Source: Gilvimarinus japonicus (lineage in GTDB: Bacteria > Pseudomonadota > Gammaproteobacteria > Pseudomonadales > Cellvibrionaceae). From it: a stretch of 64,000 nt of DNA. The notes under the pieces were generated by a model. It made no database searches, had not been told where the DNA came from, and saw only the letters and a list, made by a program, of their open reading frames with translations. The stretch spans positions 3,968,001-4,032,000 of the forward strand of contig NZ_AP031500.1 in assembly GCF_042847215.1 (NCBI RefSeq), written 5' to 3'. Below, piece by piece: positions 53,201-61,096 of this stretch. The position numbers were made by a program, and so were the translations under genes. Position 1 is the stretch's first letter, and each line of letters begins with the position of its first letter.

Positions 53201-55730
53201 CTATGTCGTGCTCGGCCGGTGTACCTGATATTGTTTTTGTAGCAGAGTTATAACTTAGCCAGTTAAGACTCCCGCCACCGGCGCGCTGAACGGTATAGGT
53301 TAACGTATCGCCGTCATCCGGGTCGGAAAACATATCGTCAGGCAAAGTATACTGAAACGGCTGATCTTGCACTGTGACCTGATCTTGCGCTGGGTTAACC
53401 ACGACCGGAGCCTGATTGAAGGTATGGCTCACCTGAAAGGCTAAATCCCGCCCCGTATCCTCAATCTGATTGTGGTTAAAGTAAGAGCCATTAGCGTAAA
53501 CATCAGTGTCATGAATGCCGGCAAAAACCAATGGGTCGGAAGAGTCGCCATCGCCCGTCACTTTTATGTAGTAAGTTTGCCCGTAATTAAGCTCCACATC
53601 TGGGAGCGCAAAACTCTCCCACGTAAACGAGTCGGTTAAACCATCAGAAGAACGGGAGGCAGCTGCCAGCGCAATACCATTGAGCGAGTCAAGAATTTCG
53701 ATATTGATGTTTTGCGGTGTTTGATCTCCGGCTGCGGAGTTAATGCGCAACTGTATTGAGAGAGTGTCGATAAAGTAGGTGCCGCTCCCGTCCATATCGA
53801 CAAAGCTTTGGTACACATCCATACCCCCTGCCACACCAGTACCGACAACGGCAGGGTCAGTACCTTCATAGACATCCGCCGTGGTATCCGTTTGATTCGT
53901 TACCACTAAATCAAAAGTGTCTTGCGCCGGAACGCCGCCTTCGCCATCGTCGGCAATTACGGTAATCGCGATCGTGCCTATGTCAGACGCGGCCGGCGTA
54001 CCCGAGAAAGTACGTGAGGCAGCGTCGAACACTAACCATGCGGGGAGCGAGCCGCCACCGTCGAGCTCAGCTTGATAGCTTAAGCTTGCGCCCACGTCCT
54101 CATCCCCAAATGCGTCGGCAGGAATCGTAAAACTAAACGCTGTGTCTTGCGTCGCCGCCTGGTCTTTTATGGGAAAACGAACAAACGGATCGTCGTTGGT
54201 GTTGTTGATGGTTATATCAAAAATTTCAGACACTGAGGCGCCATGATTATCCGTGGCAATCACCTCAACCGACATAACCCCAATATCATCGGCACGCGGC
54301 GTACCCGAGAACTCTCGGGTAATAGGGTTAAACGTGAGCCAATCCAGATCCCCGCCACCGGCCAGTTGCGCGCGATAGCGCAGCGTATCGTTGCTGTCGC
54401 CATCAGAAAATGTGTCGGACGGCACGGTAAAAGAATAAGCGACATCCTCGTAACGGGTTTGATCGGCAATTGCATTAGCCACCGTTGGCGCGGCGTTTAC
54501 CCCATCTTCCTCACTTACCTTGAATGCGAGATCCCAGCCATCGGCGTTCGCGGCACCGCCGTTTATTAACGTGGCGTTATTGTATTGATTGCTATTATGG
54601 GAGCTGACCAAAATATTGCTATTGGGGTCATCAGAGCCTGAATCAGTGCTAATACGGATGTAATAAGACTGATTGTCGTTGAGTGTCGTATCGCCTAAAT
54701 TAAAACTGTGCCACTCGTAGCCCACATCGCTGATTTGGCTCGAGTTAATACTGCCAGTTCCCAGTACCGCGCCATCCCAACTGTCACTAATCTGTACTGT
54801 GATGGTCTGGTCAAAGGTCGTAGCGTAGCGAGCAAGAAAGAGTGAGATTTCATTGACGTTATAGGTAGCGTTGGCGCTATCGTAGACAAACTGTTGGCCG
54901 ACATCGGTGTTGGCCAATAAATTCAGCGCGGTATTACCTTCGGCTACATGCACATAATGGGTATCCGCCAACCTGCCTTGCCATGCCTTTTGCGCCACCT
55001 GACTGACGATGACTTCGCTCTCAATAGCCCCACGCTCATACTCCAACGACCAATCGCCACCGCTTAGGCTGTGACCGGTAATATCGTCGCTGGCGGCAAT
55101 ATCGGCCCCGGTCAGTTCACCCAGACGCGACAACAGAGCAACACCGTTACTGTTCGCCGCTAAATCGCAGCCGTACAGCAGTAAATCGGCGTTGCGACCC
55201 AGCGCATCCTGCCAGCCTTGCAACTCGCTTTGGTAGCGGTCCACGGTTACGTCATTAATAACACTACTACCCAGTTGCAAGGCTCCGGCGTTGCCGTGAG
55301 AAATAACATGAATCGTTTGAATATTCTGATACTGCTGCAGTGTTTGGCTAATGTGTGCCACGCCGTCACGGTCTATATCGAGAGTGATGACCTGCACATC
55401 GCTGCCAGCCAAATCACCTAGCAAGGTGTCGACATCTTCGACGCGACTGTCGACAAAGACAATTTGTTCGAGCGCCTGCCGGGCCAGGGCATCGGCGTTG
55501 GGCAGGGTTGTGGCATCAGGCTCGTTATCGGCCGGCTCAGCCAAGGTGGAGTAGCGTGGACCGGCGTCATAAACCTGCGTCAAGTCAACACTATTAGCAC
55601 TGTCTTGCAGCAATACGTCGTCGAGGGAAGTGTCATCCAGCAAGATGGCATCAAGCGTCGCGGAAAACAGTAACCGCGGCTCTAATGGCTCAATCATGGG
55701 CCTGCGTTGCTTGAATACCTTATTAGGCAT
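47283..55730 (-). CDS. Giant LEPR-XLL/DUF4347 surface protein with 18 He_PIG cadherin-like repeats
   Basis: 2815 residues. Order: LEPR-XLL motif (PLEPRLLFSA, about 15-24), DUF4347 domain (about 90-240, with ISHG at 143-146 and YGCDL at 186-190), a carbohydrate-binding or anchor-like beta domain (about 260-405), two He_PIG/dystroglycan-type repeats, a second anchor-like domain, sixteen more repeats (about 100 residues each, with DxDGDxLxY Ca2+-loop-like motifs and FSGTP), two cadherin-like domains, a linker with acidic and Pro-rich stretches, a C-terminal membrane helix (about 2731-2765) and a Lys-rich tail. AGGGGAA precedes the ATG. Probably a cell-surface adhesin or a polysaccharide-binding protein. 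Confidence 0.93.
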   Translation of the reverse strand: MPNKVFKQRRPMIEPLEPRLLFSATLDAILLDDTSLDDVLLQDSANSVDLTQVYDAGPRYSTLAEPADNEPDATTLPNADALARQALEQIVFVDSRVEDVDTLLGDLAGSDVQVITLDIDRDGVAHISQTLQQYQNIQTIHVISHGNAGALQLGSSVINDVTVDRYQSELQGWQDALGRNADLLLYGCDLAANSNGVALLSRLGELTGADIAASDDITGHSLSGGDWSLEYERGAIESEVIVSQVAQKAWQGRLADTHYVHVAEGNTALNLLANTDVGQQFVYDSANATYNVNEISLFLARYATTFDQTITVQISDSWDGAVLGTGSINSSQISDVGYEWHSFNLGDTTLNDNQSYYIRISTDSGSDDPNSNILVSSHNSNQYNNATLINGGAANADGWDLAFKVSEEDGVNAAPTVANAIADQTRYEDVAYSFTVPSDTFSDGDSNDTLRYRAQLAGGGDLDWLTFNPITREFSGTPRADDIGVMSVEVIATDNHGASVSEIFDITINNTNDDPFVRFPIKDQAATQDTAFSFTIPADAFGDEDVGASLSYQAELDGGGSLPAWLVFDAASRTFSGTPAASDIGTIAITVIADDGEGGVPAQDTFDLVVTNQTDTTADVYEGTDPAVVGTGVAGGMDVYQSFVDMDGSGTYFIDTLSIQLRINSAAGDQTPQNINIEILDSLNGIALAAASRSSDGLTDSFTWESFALPDVELNYGQTYYIKVTGDGDSSDPLVFAGIHDTDVYANGSYFNHNQIEDTGRDLAFQVSHTFNQAPVVVNPAQDQVTVQDQPFQYTLPDDMFSDPDDGDTLTYTVQRAGGGSLNWLSYNSATKTISGTPAEHDIGTIMVEVIATDNHGKSTSDVFSVEVQSSNVTPTISNPISDQSGAEDSFFDFTFAANTFTDADGDTLSYTALQSDGGNLPPWLNFDAANRRFYGTPGEADSVTWVIDVFADDGRGGVAKESFNLVIANTNDDPYVENPIPDQTANDNEAFSYTLAPNTFGDSDLDTLNYSAQLVGGGALPSWLSFDSATRTFSGTPASADIGSLDIEVTADDNNGGTPATDTFTLTIVDTNDDPQLANAIADQIAPEDTSYVFQFAANTFNDFDGDTLTYTAELAGGGALPAWLNFDAASRTFSGTPSGTDIGSISITVTADDNQGGTPATETFSLEVTNTNDDPVVNNAIANQVATEDSAFSFQFAANTFADEDGDTLTYSAQISGGGSLPGWLSFDATSRTFSGTPGNDDVGSLTIRVTADDGKGGTPAAQTFDIVVTNTNDDPVLNNSIDDQVAIEDSAFSFQFSANTFNDDDGDDLLYSAQLAGGGALPTWLNFDALNRTFSGTPDNGDVGTISIEVSATDNNGGSAATDVFALTVSNTNDGPVIVNPIADQTANEDSPFSFQFDANTFYDADGNPLTYTVQQVSGDPLPSWLQYDAATRTFSGTPENGDVGNLSISVTASDGTAETTDIFDINVVNSNDDPVLNNPLENQSATEDIAFYYQFSADTFGDDDGDTLEYSAELSGGGVLPFWLTFDAATRTFSGTPSNADVGAVSITVTADDGQGGTVATDSFSIVVGNTNDDPTVSNPISDQTATEDSAFSFQFAANTFADDDGDMLLYRAELIGGEPLPSWLTFDAASRTFNGTPSNSDVGTLSVRVIADDGQGGTPATDVFAIVVNNVNDSPVVNNAISDQSATEDVEYNFQFSADVFSDDDGDDLSYTARLVGGGSLPAWLSFDSDTRTFSGTPLNADVGTFAVEVVAFDGITSVTDTFTLQVNNANDDPVLDNPLADQYVSEDSVFRYQFSSNTFSDDDGDTLTYRAQLLGGGSLPAWLSFDGDSRSFSGTPTNADVGTITIVVMAGDGNGGADASDSFNIVIGNTNDDPTVNNPMADQSATEDSAFSYQFASDTFTDDDGDTLFYSAQLSGGGSLPDWLIFDAATRTFSGTPTNIDVGDIAVEVYATDNNGGAIASDSFVLSVLNTNDGPTVVTPIADQTINEDSVFSFQFSEGTFSDPDGNSLSYSAQQVGGAPLPLWLVFDADSRTFSGTPTNADVGSISIVVSAFDGVVSSSDIFDIRVVNTNDAPVLSQALEDKFATEDTYFNYQLNPNTFIDIDADTLSYSARLADGSGLPSWLEFDAGSLTFSGIPTDGDTAENIIVVTAEDGNGGVALGQFLLTVLSENDAPQLNIPIDNQQATENSEFLFKLPAGTFIDADGDELTINAQASTPDGWPEWLSYDATNQTFSGTPGPQSAGTYSIIVTADDGFGGELATDTFDIVVGAINEAPNVINPIKDMQIEAESEFIFSLPDNTFSDPDNDALTIRVTLADGQPLPEWLSFDSDALTFSGTPLADDVGSLAIAVTASDGAAQVTDTFVLTITDVPSLDVQLEDITVNEDSPNQTLEIAQAFQRVLGDGTLTFSVVNNTNQSLFDNVTIDGQNGALTLDYALNAFGRSELEIQAVTATGEVITASFLVNILSVNDAPEVTGNAESGGSFSAELQSYPLSVWGSFFDVEQGFQLTYTVTANSNPSAAQITAIDSDTGTLMLATNINGGATYITVRATDNEGAWAEHTLLIDIRAVDEAETPNPEEDDNEDGDFTGDQGGDRPEPESPTTEPPLIETEEPVITQTGGSEVDILEVQTLDPETLAVLPETDDLFSYNNEQDDDNRQSVAADELNNRQAQWRAEDNQQFQLIGLDPSVNTHLSLQDIADFSQAVDESRQQIEQAFLEQQKQQEMIAAVSLSLGTGLVLWALRASSLLFALFSVLPLWRGVDPLPILENVEKKKKQLARQKKDRKSEDSSAGEVGYLFDHQTSSRSQGE
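48610..53420 (-). repeat. Sixteen tandem ~300-bp repeats in the giant gene
   Basis: Sixteen consecutive copies of 297-303 bases encode the He_PIG-like domains 3 to 18. The copies diverge at the DNA level but keep NTNDDP, ADQxATED, FANTFxDDDGDTL and FSGTP. Domains 9, 12 and 15 are two residues shorter and share a DG-xxx-TDIF variant, so a three-domain (about 900-bp) unit is visible between about 48.9 and 51.6 kb. Confidence 0.85.
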
Positions 55731-55955
55731 GTATGTATTCCCCTGAGGAATAAATTGCGACTAAACGATCCTTCAGGTTTATGCCGACACATTAACGACT
55801 GTTTAGCGTATCGGTAAGGCGGGGTTCCAGTGCCACTTGTTGATTCTAGCGCCATTTACCATGGCGATATACGTGCTAGGTAGATCAAATCATCACTAAA
55901 ACCAAGCACTTATAACGTTTACTGCCACCCAGTAGTGTTAATCCACCGTGACTCG

Positions 55956-56810
55956 TTAGCGCTGTGATGCTTGCACGTTAGGGAACTGCACGGTACAACG
56001 CTGTCCGCTAGGCAGCGTTTGCTCTGGGTTGGGAATGGTTAAACGAACCCCAAAGGTGTTACTCGGACCGTCAATTACCCGGTCGACTCGGCTCACCTGG
56101 GCTTGGTAGGTGTCTCTACCGGTTTTTATGTCGGGCTTAACACGGGCACTAGAACCCTCGCGAATCTGGCCATACAAGCTTGCCGGGGCGTAAACCTCCA
56201 CCCGCAATGGGTCCAGCTGTACCAGCCGCACAATCGGCTCGTTATCAACGTGCTCGCCGGGCTGCTTATAGCGCTCGCTGACCACCGCATCAATAGGGCT
56301 AACAATGGTATAGCGTTTTAAGTTCTCGATCGCCCGCGTGTGTTCTAACTCTGCCTGGCGCTGGCGATCTTTGGCTTGCTCTAAGCGCTGCAGCGCGAGG
56401 GCATGCTCGGTTTTGGCTTTATCGAGCTCAGCAAATGACGCCACTTTTTTAGCGTACAGATCTTCTACCCGTTTGAGCGCCCGCTCGGCAAACTCTAATG
56501 CCAATTGCTGCGACGATATATCGCTTTGCAAGCTGGCCTGCACACGGCGCAAATCGACCGTGGCGGCCTCTAACCCCGACTCCAATTTAGCCAAGGTATC
56601 GCCCTTCTTAACCACATCGTTTTTATCAACCAGAACCTGGCTGATCACCCCCTCAACCGCCGAGCTCACCTCGACCAGCATATGCGGTTCGATACGACAA
56701 TTGAGAGACAGTTCTGAACTCTGCTGCGCCCACAGCGGCTGGACACTGCTGCAAAGCAGTGGCAATGCGGCCCAAAGCCCTATTTTGGAGGAGGTTATAC
56801 GACTCATCAA
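55956..56810 (-). CDS. HlyD/RND-type periplasmic adaptor protein
   Basis: 284 residues. A signal peptide (ending WA, about residue 28) or uncleaved anchor is followed by a lipoyl half (MLVEVSSAVEGVISQVLVDKNDVVKKGDTLAKLES), a coiled-coil hairpin (about 75-150), the second lipoyl half (YTIVSPIDAVVSERYKQPGEHV) and a beta-barrel. This is the membrane-fusion-protein layout; it lacks the long C-terminal part of AcrA-type proteins. It lies between the M50-HlyD fusion and the giant surface-protein gene. Confidence 0.88.
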   Translation of the reverse strand: MMSRITSSKIGLWAALPLLCSSVQPLWAQQSSELSLNCRIEPHMLVEVSSAVEGVISQVLVDKNDVVKKGDTLAKLESGLEAATVDLRRVQASLQSDISSQQLALEFAERALKRVEDLYAKKVASFAELDKAKTEHALALQRLEQAKDRQRQAELEHTRAIENLKRYTIVSPIDAVVSERYKQPGEHVDNEPIVRLVQLDPLRVEVYAPASLYGQIREGSSARVKPDIKTGRDTYQAQVSRVDRVIDGPSNTFGVRLTIPNPEQTLPSGQRCTVQFPNVQASQR

Positions 56811-56986
56811 AATCTACACCAAATTCATTGTTATAAGTGTTATCGGCATCGTGACGAGCCACTTTAGAACCGTGACGTCTATCACTGTCTTTGAGTCTAG
56901 CACAGCCACAGTGCAAAACTGCAGTACAAAAAGTCGACAATTGCCAAGATTCGGCTGCCCTGACCTGGCGTAATAAGGCTAGCCAG

Positions 56987-59170
56987 CTAGCGGTTAAGCT
57001 GGCGAATAAACAATTGGCGCAGGGCGCGATACCAGCGGCGGGCAACGGGCTCGGGTGGATGCTCAAACCGCAGATACGCACGCTGTCCATAGTAAGGTGT
57101 TAGCTCTTCAGCCGGCAGAGAGACGTCGACCAAAAACACTTGTTGAATACTCTGCTGCGCGTCTCCCTCTGTGGGTTTAGTGGCTAGACGCCCGCCGCCT
57201 TGAGTGCCCAGGACCGGGCTGGGTAGGTGATAAGTTCCGCCCGGCACCTGCTGCACGATCTCGGCGCGGTACTCATTGGCTATAGCTCCGGCCAACCTCA
57301 CCGTCACCCCCCGTGTAGACTGGCGTACTAAGCCTATTTCATCTTGCGTCAACGCTGTGCGCACCCTCACACTGCCCGGGCTTAGCACGTAAGCGGCAAG
57401 GTCGCCTTGGTGTAAATAGTGGCCTTGCAGTAGGCCCATCGCTGCAAAATAAATCCGCCCTGACGCCGGGCTTGTGAGTGTTAAATGATCCACTTGTTGT
57501 TTAAGGTCGGCCACCTCATCGGCTAACACCGCCAAATCCTCACGCAGTAAATTCGCGCGCGGACGGTCGGAGGTAAAAAATTGCTCATAGCGCAGTTGAT
57601 ATTCATTCAGCTCCGCCTGCTTTAGTCGGTAGCGATTAACCAAGGCGGGATTGCTTAGCTGCAAAATCGCCGTACCAGTATCTACCCGTTGGCCATCGAC
57701 AACTTCCAGCACCGCAACCGTGCCTTCAGCCCCGGCTCGTATTTGGCTGTCTTGCGGCAGCCAAACCACACCTTCGACCTGAGTATTCAGAGGCAGCGGC
57801 AACACCAGCAGCAACAGCATCAGCAACATCACAGCGGCGCTTATAACCCCTAACGCCCGCGTACGGTGACTGCGCAATGCGCCGCCGTGAGTCAGGTAAT
57901 ACAAGTACTTAAGCAGCGGCCAAAACAACTGAAACGTTAACATCCAACCGAGCAAAATAATGGCCAGCAGCAGTGATACCTGGGCCAGAACAAAAAAGAT
58001 AACCGCTAAAATAAATACTCGATAAGCGTACGATGCCAAAGCGAATGCAATCAGCCCCAAGGCTCCTAAACCAGTGCGCGCTTCCCCTCGCGTCGCATCG
58101 ACACCGTAACCGTAGCGCTCGACAAAATAGCGCCACTGCGATTTGGCACGTGCGGCCAAATTGGGGGTTTCAATTAAATCGCACAGCAGGTGATAACCGT
58201 CAAATTTCAGCAACGGGTTACCGTTAAACAGCAGGGTCGAGACACTGCCTAACAGCGCAACATTAAATAACAATGACTTTGCCAGCGAGTTTTCTACCGC
58301 CAGCCATAAAAGCAACGCGGCCGCGGCCAGTAATAACTCCACCGCCATTCCTGCGGCACTCACCATTAATCGCTGCCGTTTCGCATCAAAGCCGGTGGCG
58401 GCAGTGGCATCGACGTAAGGCAGGGGCACACCTAAAATAAACACAATACCGCATTCGTAAACATCGCCACCAAACGCTTTGGTATACAGTGCGTGGCCCA
58501 ACTCGTGCAAAACTTTTAGCGCGGGATAAGTAAACCAGAGCAACAATAAATTGGCAGGTGAGAACAGTGCATCCATCGACACCGCACGCAGCTCGGGCCA
58601 ATGCAGCACCGCTTGCAGCAATGCCGTGGCGACCACGATCAACCATAACGCGGCAATTGACCATGCCGTTAACGCGCGCGCCACCCCTTGCCAGCGATCT
58701 AACACACGATTGGGGTTACCCAATACAATTCGCCACGACAGCGGGTTAGTCCACATCCTGCGCCAACGCTGCTTGCGCTTATCGCCCTGGCGAACAAACA
58801 ACGACTGGGTATTGGGGGGAATATCACAAATCAGTAAATCGGCAACGTACAAATACTGCAACAGCTCGACGACATCCTGCTGCTCCGGTAGCTCATGGCT
58901 AGCTTGTTGTCGCAATTGGGTGCGCGCAATGAGCAACAACTCAGCCAGTGTGCGCCGGCCATTCATGGCAGCAATCAGCTCGTACGCTGTGGGGCTCAGT
59001 TTATGAAAACGCGCATTGTTTTTATCGTGCAGTACGTAGAATAATTCCTCGCGATAATATCGCGGTTTACAATCAGCGTGGCGAGCGAGCATTGGTCGCA
59101 ACTGATTAAGCTGCTGCCATAAGGGGTCTATCGCGGTGTTTGTAGGGGTAGGGTCACTCGCAATCGACAT
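56987..59170 (-). CDS. PqqD-like / M50 site-2-protease-like / HlyD fusion membrane protein
   Basis: 727 residues. The N-terminus has a PqqD-like winged helix (about 38-115: FHKLSPTAYELIAAMNGRRTLAELL). A multi-TM core contains the zinc-protease motif HELGH (His222, Glu223, His226) and the third-ligand motif NPLLKFDGYH (Asp324), as in M50 peptidases. The C-terminal 260 residues carry a lipoyl/HlyD-like periplasmic arm (GTVAVLEVVDGQRVDTGTAILQLSN and SPASGRIYF). Six bases before the GAF-HlyD gene ends; same direction as the giant gene. Intramembrane processing combined with export is inferred. Confidence 0.9.
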   Translation of the reverse strand: MSIASDPTPTNTAIDPLWQQLNQLRPMLARHADCKPRYYREELFYVLHDKNNARFHKLSPTAYELIAAMNGRRTLAELLLIARTQLRQQASHELPEQQDVVELLQYLYVADLLICDIPPNTQSLFVRQGDKRKQRWRRMWTNPLSWRIVLGNPNRVLDRWQGVARALTAWSIAALWLIVVATALLQAVLHWPELRAVSMDALFSPANLLLLWFTYPALKVLHELGHALYTKAFGGDVYECGIVFILGVPLPYVDATAATGFDAKRQRLMVSAAGMAVELLLAAAALLLWLAVENSLAKSLLFNVALLGSVSTLLFNGNPLLKFDGYHLLCDLIETPNLAARAKSQWRYFVERYGYGVDATRGEARTGLGALGLIAFALASYAYRVFILAVIFFVLAQVSLLLAIILLGWMLTFQLFWPLLKYLYYLTHGGALRSHRTRALGVISAAVMLLMLLLLVLPLPLNTQVEGVVWLPQDSQIRAGAEGTVAVLEVVDGQRVDTGTAILQLSNPALVNRYRLKQAELNEYQLRYEQFFTSDRPRANLLREDLAVLADEVADLKQQVDHLTLTSPASGRIYFAAMGLLQGHYLHQGDLAAYVLSPGSVRVRTALTQDEIGLVRQSTRGVTVRLAGAIANEYRAEIVQQVPGGTYHLPSPVLGTQGGGRLATKPTEGDAQQSIQQVFLVDVSLPAEELTPYYGQRAYLRFEHPPEPVARRWYRALRQLFIRQLNR

Positions 59171-59176
59171 AGCGCT

Positions 59177-60895
59177 CTACCACCACAACCGCAGGCGAAG
59201 CCAATCAAATAAGCGATGCAATGCAATCCAACCGAGCGGTTCACGCCCGACCGTAATTTTTGCGGTACCCGTCATACCCGGCTGAACCAATGGCGACGGA
59301 TTTTGTAGCCGAGCTTCAACGCGAAACCAGTTAAGGCCTTCACGCACTTCGTTTACCGGCGTTTTACGTTGTACCGTAAAACTAAAGCGCTCCGCCGGCA
59401 GACTCGATAACACCAGTGTTCCCACTTGGCCAGTGGCTACCCGCACGATGTCCCGCTCATCGACGTACAAAATCACACGAAACTCATCGGTCGATGAAAT
59501 CTCAAACAAGACCTCTCCCGCGCTTAAAGGTTTGCCCACCGACTGACTAATATCATCCGAGACAATCATCCCGCTCATTGGGGCCCGCACCAATGTGCGC
59601 TGCAACTGCTGGTCAACCAACTCCAATTGAATATCAACCTGCTCAGCTTGAGCCATTGCAATCGCCGCCGCCGCGCGCTCAGAATTTGCCAAGGCATTGT
59701 TGTACTCCTGACGATACTGCTGCAACTCACTGGCGAGTTTACGGCGTTGCAACCTAAGCTCTCGCTCATCCAGGCGCGCCAGTGGCTCATCGTGTTCTAC
59801 ACGATCACCCGGGCGCGCCATGACCTCAGCTAAAAAGCCTTCCTGCTTAGCCACCACAATTTTCTTTTGCGCGCCCTGTAACTGCGCGTCGGCAGCGATA
59901 CGGTAATCGGCAGGCACCAGCGCAACAAGCAGTAACGCAATGAATACCGCAGCACCGATGCCCCACTGCAAACGGGTTTTAGCGCGCCATTGTCGGCCAA
60001 CCGACGTACCTAAAGAGCGCTGTTCTGCCTGACGCTTTAGATTCAGCAAATAAGCAAACGTGGGCAACTGCGCACGCAATTCATCTAGCCGCGGTGATTC
60101 GGGGGTGTGATGCCACTCCAAACTCACCACGCCTATCACATCACGTCCACACAGCAGTGGCAGGGAGTTGATCATCACGGCATTGGTTTGACGCTGCAAG
60201 TCACCGTGCAGTGGCGGCGCATTAGGGTTTTCGGTGTCTACCACTGACACTTCAGCCCGCTCGTGCGCGGCCTCTTGCATGGCTCGCTTAAGGGTATCGC
60301 TGGCGCGAGTGCGTGGGTCGATTTCAGCGCTATTAGACACCGCCTTTAAAACAATCGAGCGGTTACCCAATAACCCTAGCGCGACCCGCTCACAGCCCAA
60401 CCAATGGGACCATTGGTTCACCAAAGTCAAACAAGATTCGGTAACACTCGGCTCATACAAAGCGGCATTAAACACCGACAGTAATTGCGCCGAGGGTTCG
60501 CTTTGAGGCCCCTGACTCGCCAGCGCAAACCATCGCGCCTCGGCTTTTAGGCGGCGCAGTACGGTATTAACCGTTTCACGATGGCGCTGATTTAACGTCA
60601 ACACCAAGCAGGGCTTGTTTCGCTGAGACTGCGCAAGCGGATAGGCGAGCAACAGCTGCTGCTCGCCACGATTAGCCAGTGCCATGCGCTGATCACGCAG
60701 CGCCTGATGCGCGAGCGCCTGTATTTGCTCATCCAACTGGTTTGGCGCCGGCCAAAAAGCAGAGGGTTCCAGGGCACCGTCGACCAAATGCAACAAAACC
60801 CCGCACTCTACATGAGGCAAAATTTGACACTGCATCTGCAGCCATAAATGTTGAGAAGAGAGGCTCTGCATAGGCTTACTATAGGGCAAATCCAA
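59177..60895 (-). CDS. GAF-domain HlyD-family membrane fusion protein
   Basis: 572 residues. Residues 1-130 and a GAF-like sensor (about 150-300: SVTESCLTLVNQWSHWLGCERVALGLLG) are cytoplasmic. One TM helix follows (about 315-335). The rest is a HlyD-like periplasmic arm with two lipoyl halves (VVAKQEGFLAEVMARPGDRVEHDEPLARLDERELRL, VRAPMSGMIVSDDISQSVG) and a coiled-coil hairpin. First gene of the minus-strand set and separated by 201 bases from the divergent beta-barrel gene. A cytoplasmic GAF domain on a membrane fusion protein is unusual. Confidence 0.9.
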   Translation of the reverse strand: MDLPYSKPMQSLSSQHLWLQMQCQILPHVECGVLLHLVDGALEPSAFWPAPNQLDEQIQALAHQALRDQRMALANRGEQQLLLAYPLAQSQRNKPCLVLTLNQRHRETVNTVLRRLKAEARWFALASQGPQSEPSAQLLSVFNAALYEPSVTESCLTLVNQWSHWLGCERVALGLLGNRSIVLKAVSNSAEIDPRTRASDTLKRAMQEAAHERAEVSVVDTENPNAPPLHGDLQRQTNAVMINSLPLLCGRDVIGVVSLEWHHTPESPRLDELRAQLPTFAYLLNLKRQAEQRSLGTSVGRQWRAKTRLQWGIGAAVFIALLLVALVPADYRIAADAQLQGAQKKIVVAKQEGFLAEVMARPGDRVEHDEPLARLDERELRLQRRKLASELQQYRQEYNNALANSERAAAAIAMAQAEQVDIQLELVDQQLQRTLVRAPMSGMIVSDDISQSVGKPLSAGEVLFEISSTDEFRVILYVDERDIVRVATGQVGTLVLSSLPAERFSFTVQRKTPVNEVREGLNWFRVEARLQNPSPLVQPGMTGTAKITVGREPLGWIALHRLFDWLRLRLWW

Positions 60896-61096
60896 TATTG
60901 CTGGCGAGTGTTAATGCTAGCCTGAACTGAGCAGGCATAAACAACAAGCCTAAAAATGCGATTTCGCGCTAATCACGGTGGTCAATACAGCAAAAAAGGT
61001 GCTGATAGTGACTATACTAAGCTCGAAGATAACGCAAAAGCGAGCAGCTCGCCGCACCTCACCCCGATGGAATGATCTAAAAAACAGGACGCTTTT

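Noticed and set aside
61013..61018. TATACT as a -10 box for the beta-barrel gene
   Set aside because: No acceptable -35 element lies 16-18 bases upstream, so it was not listed as a promoter.
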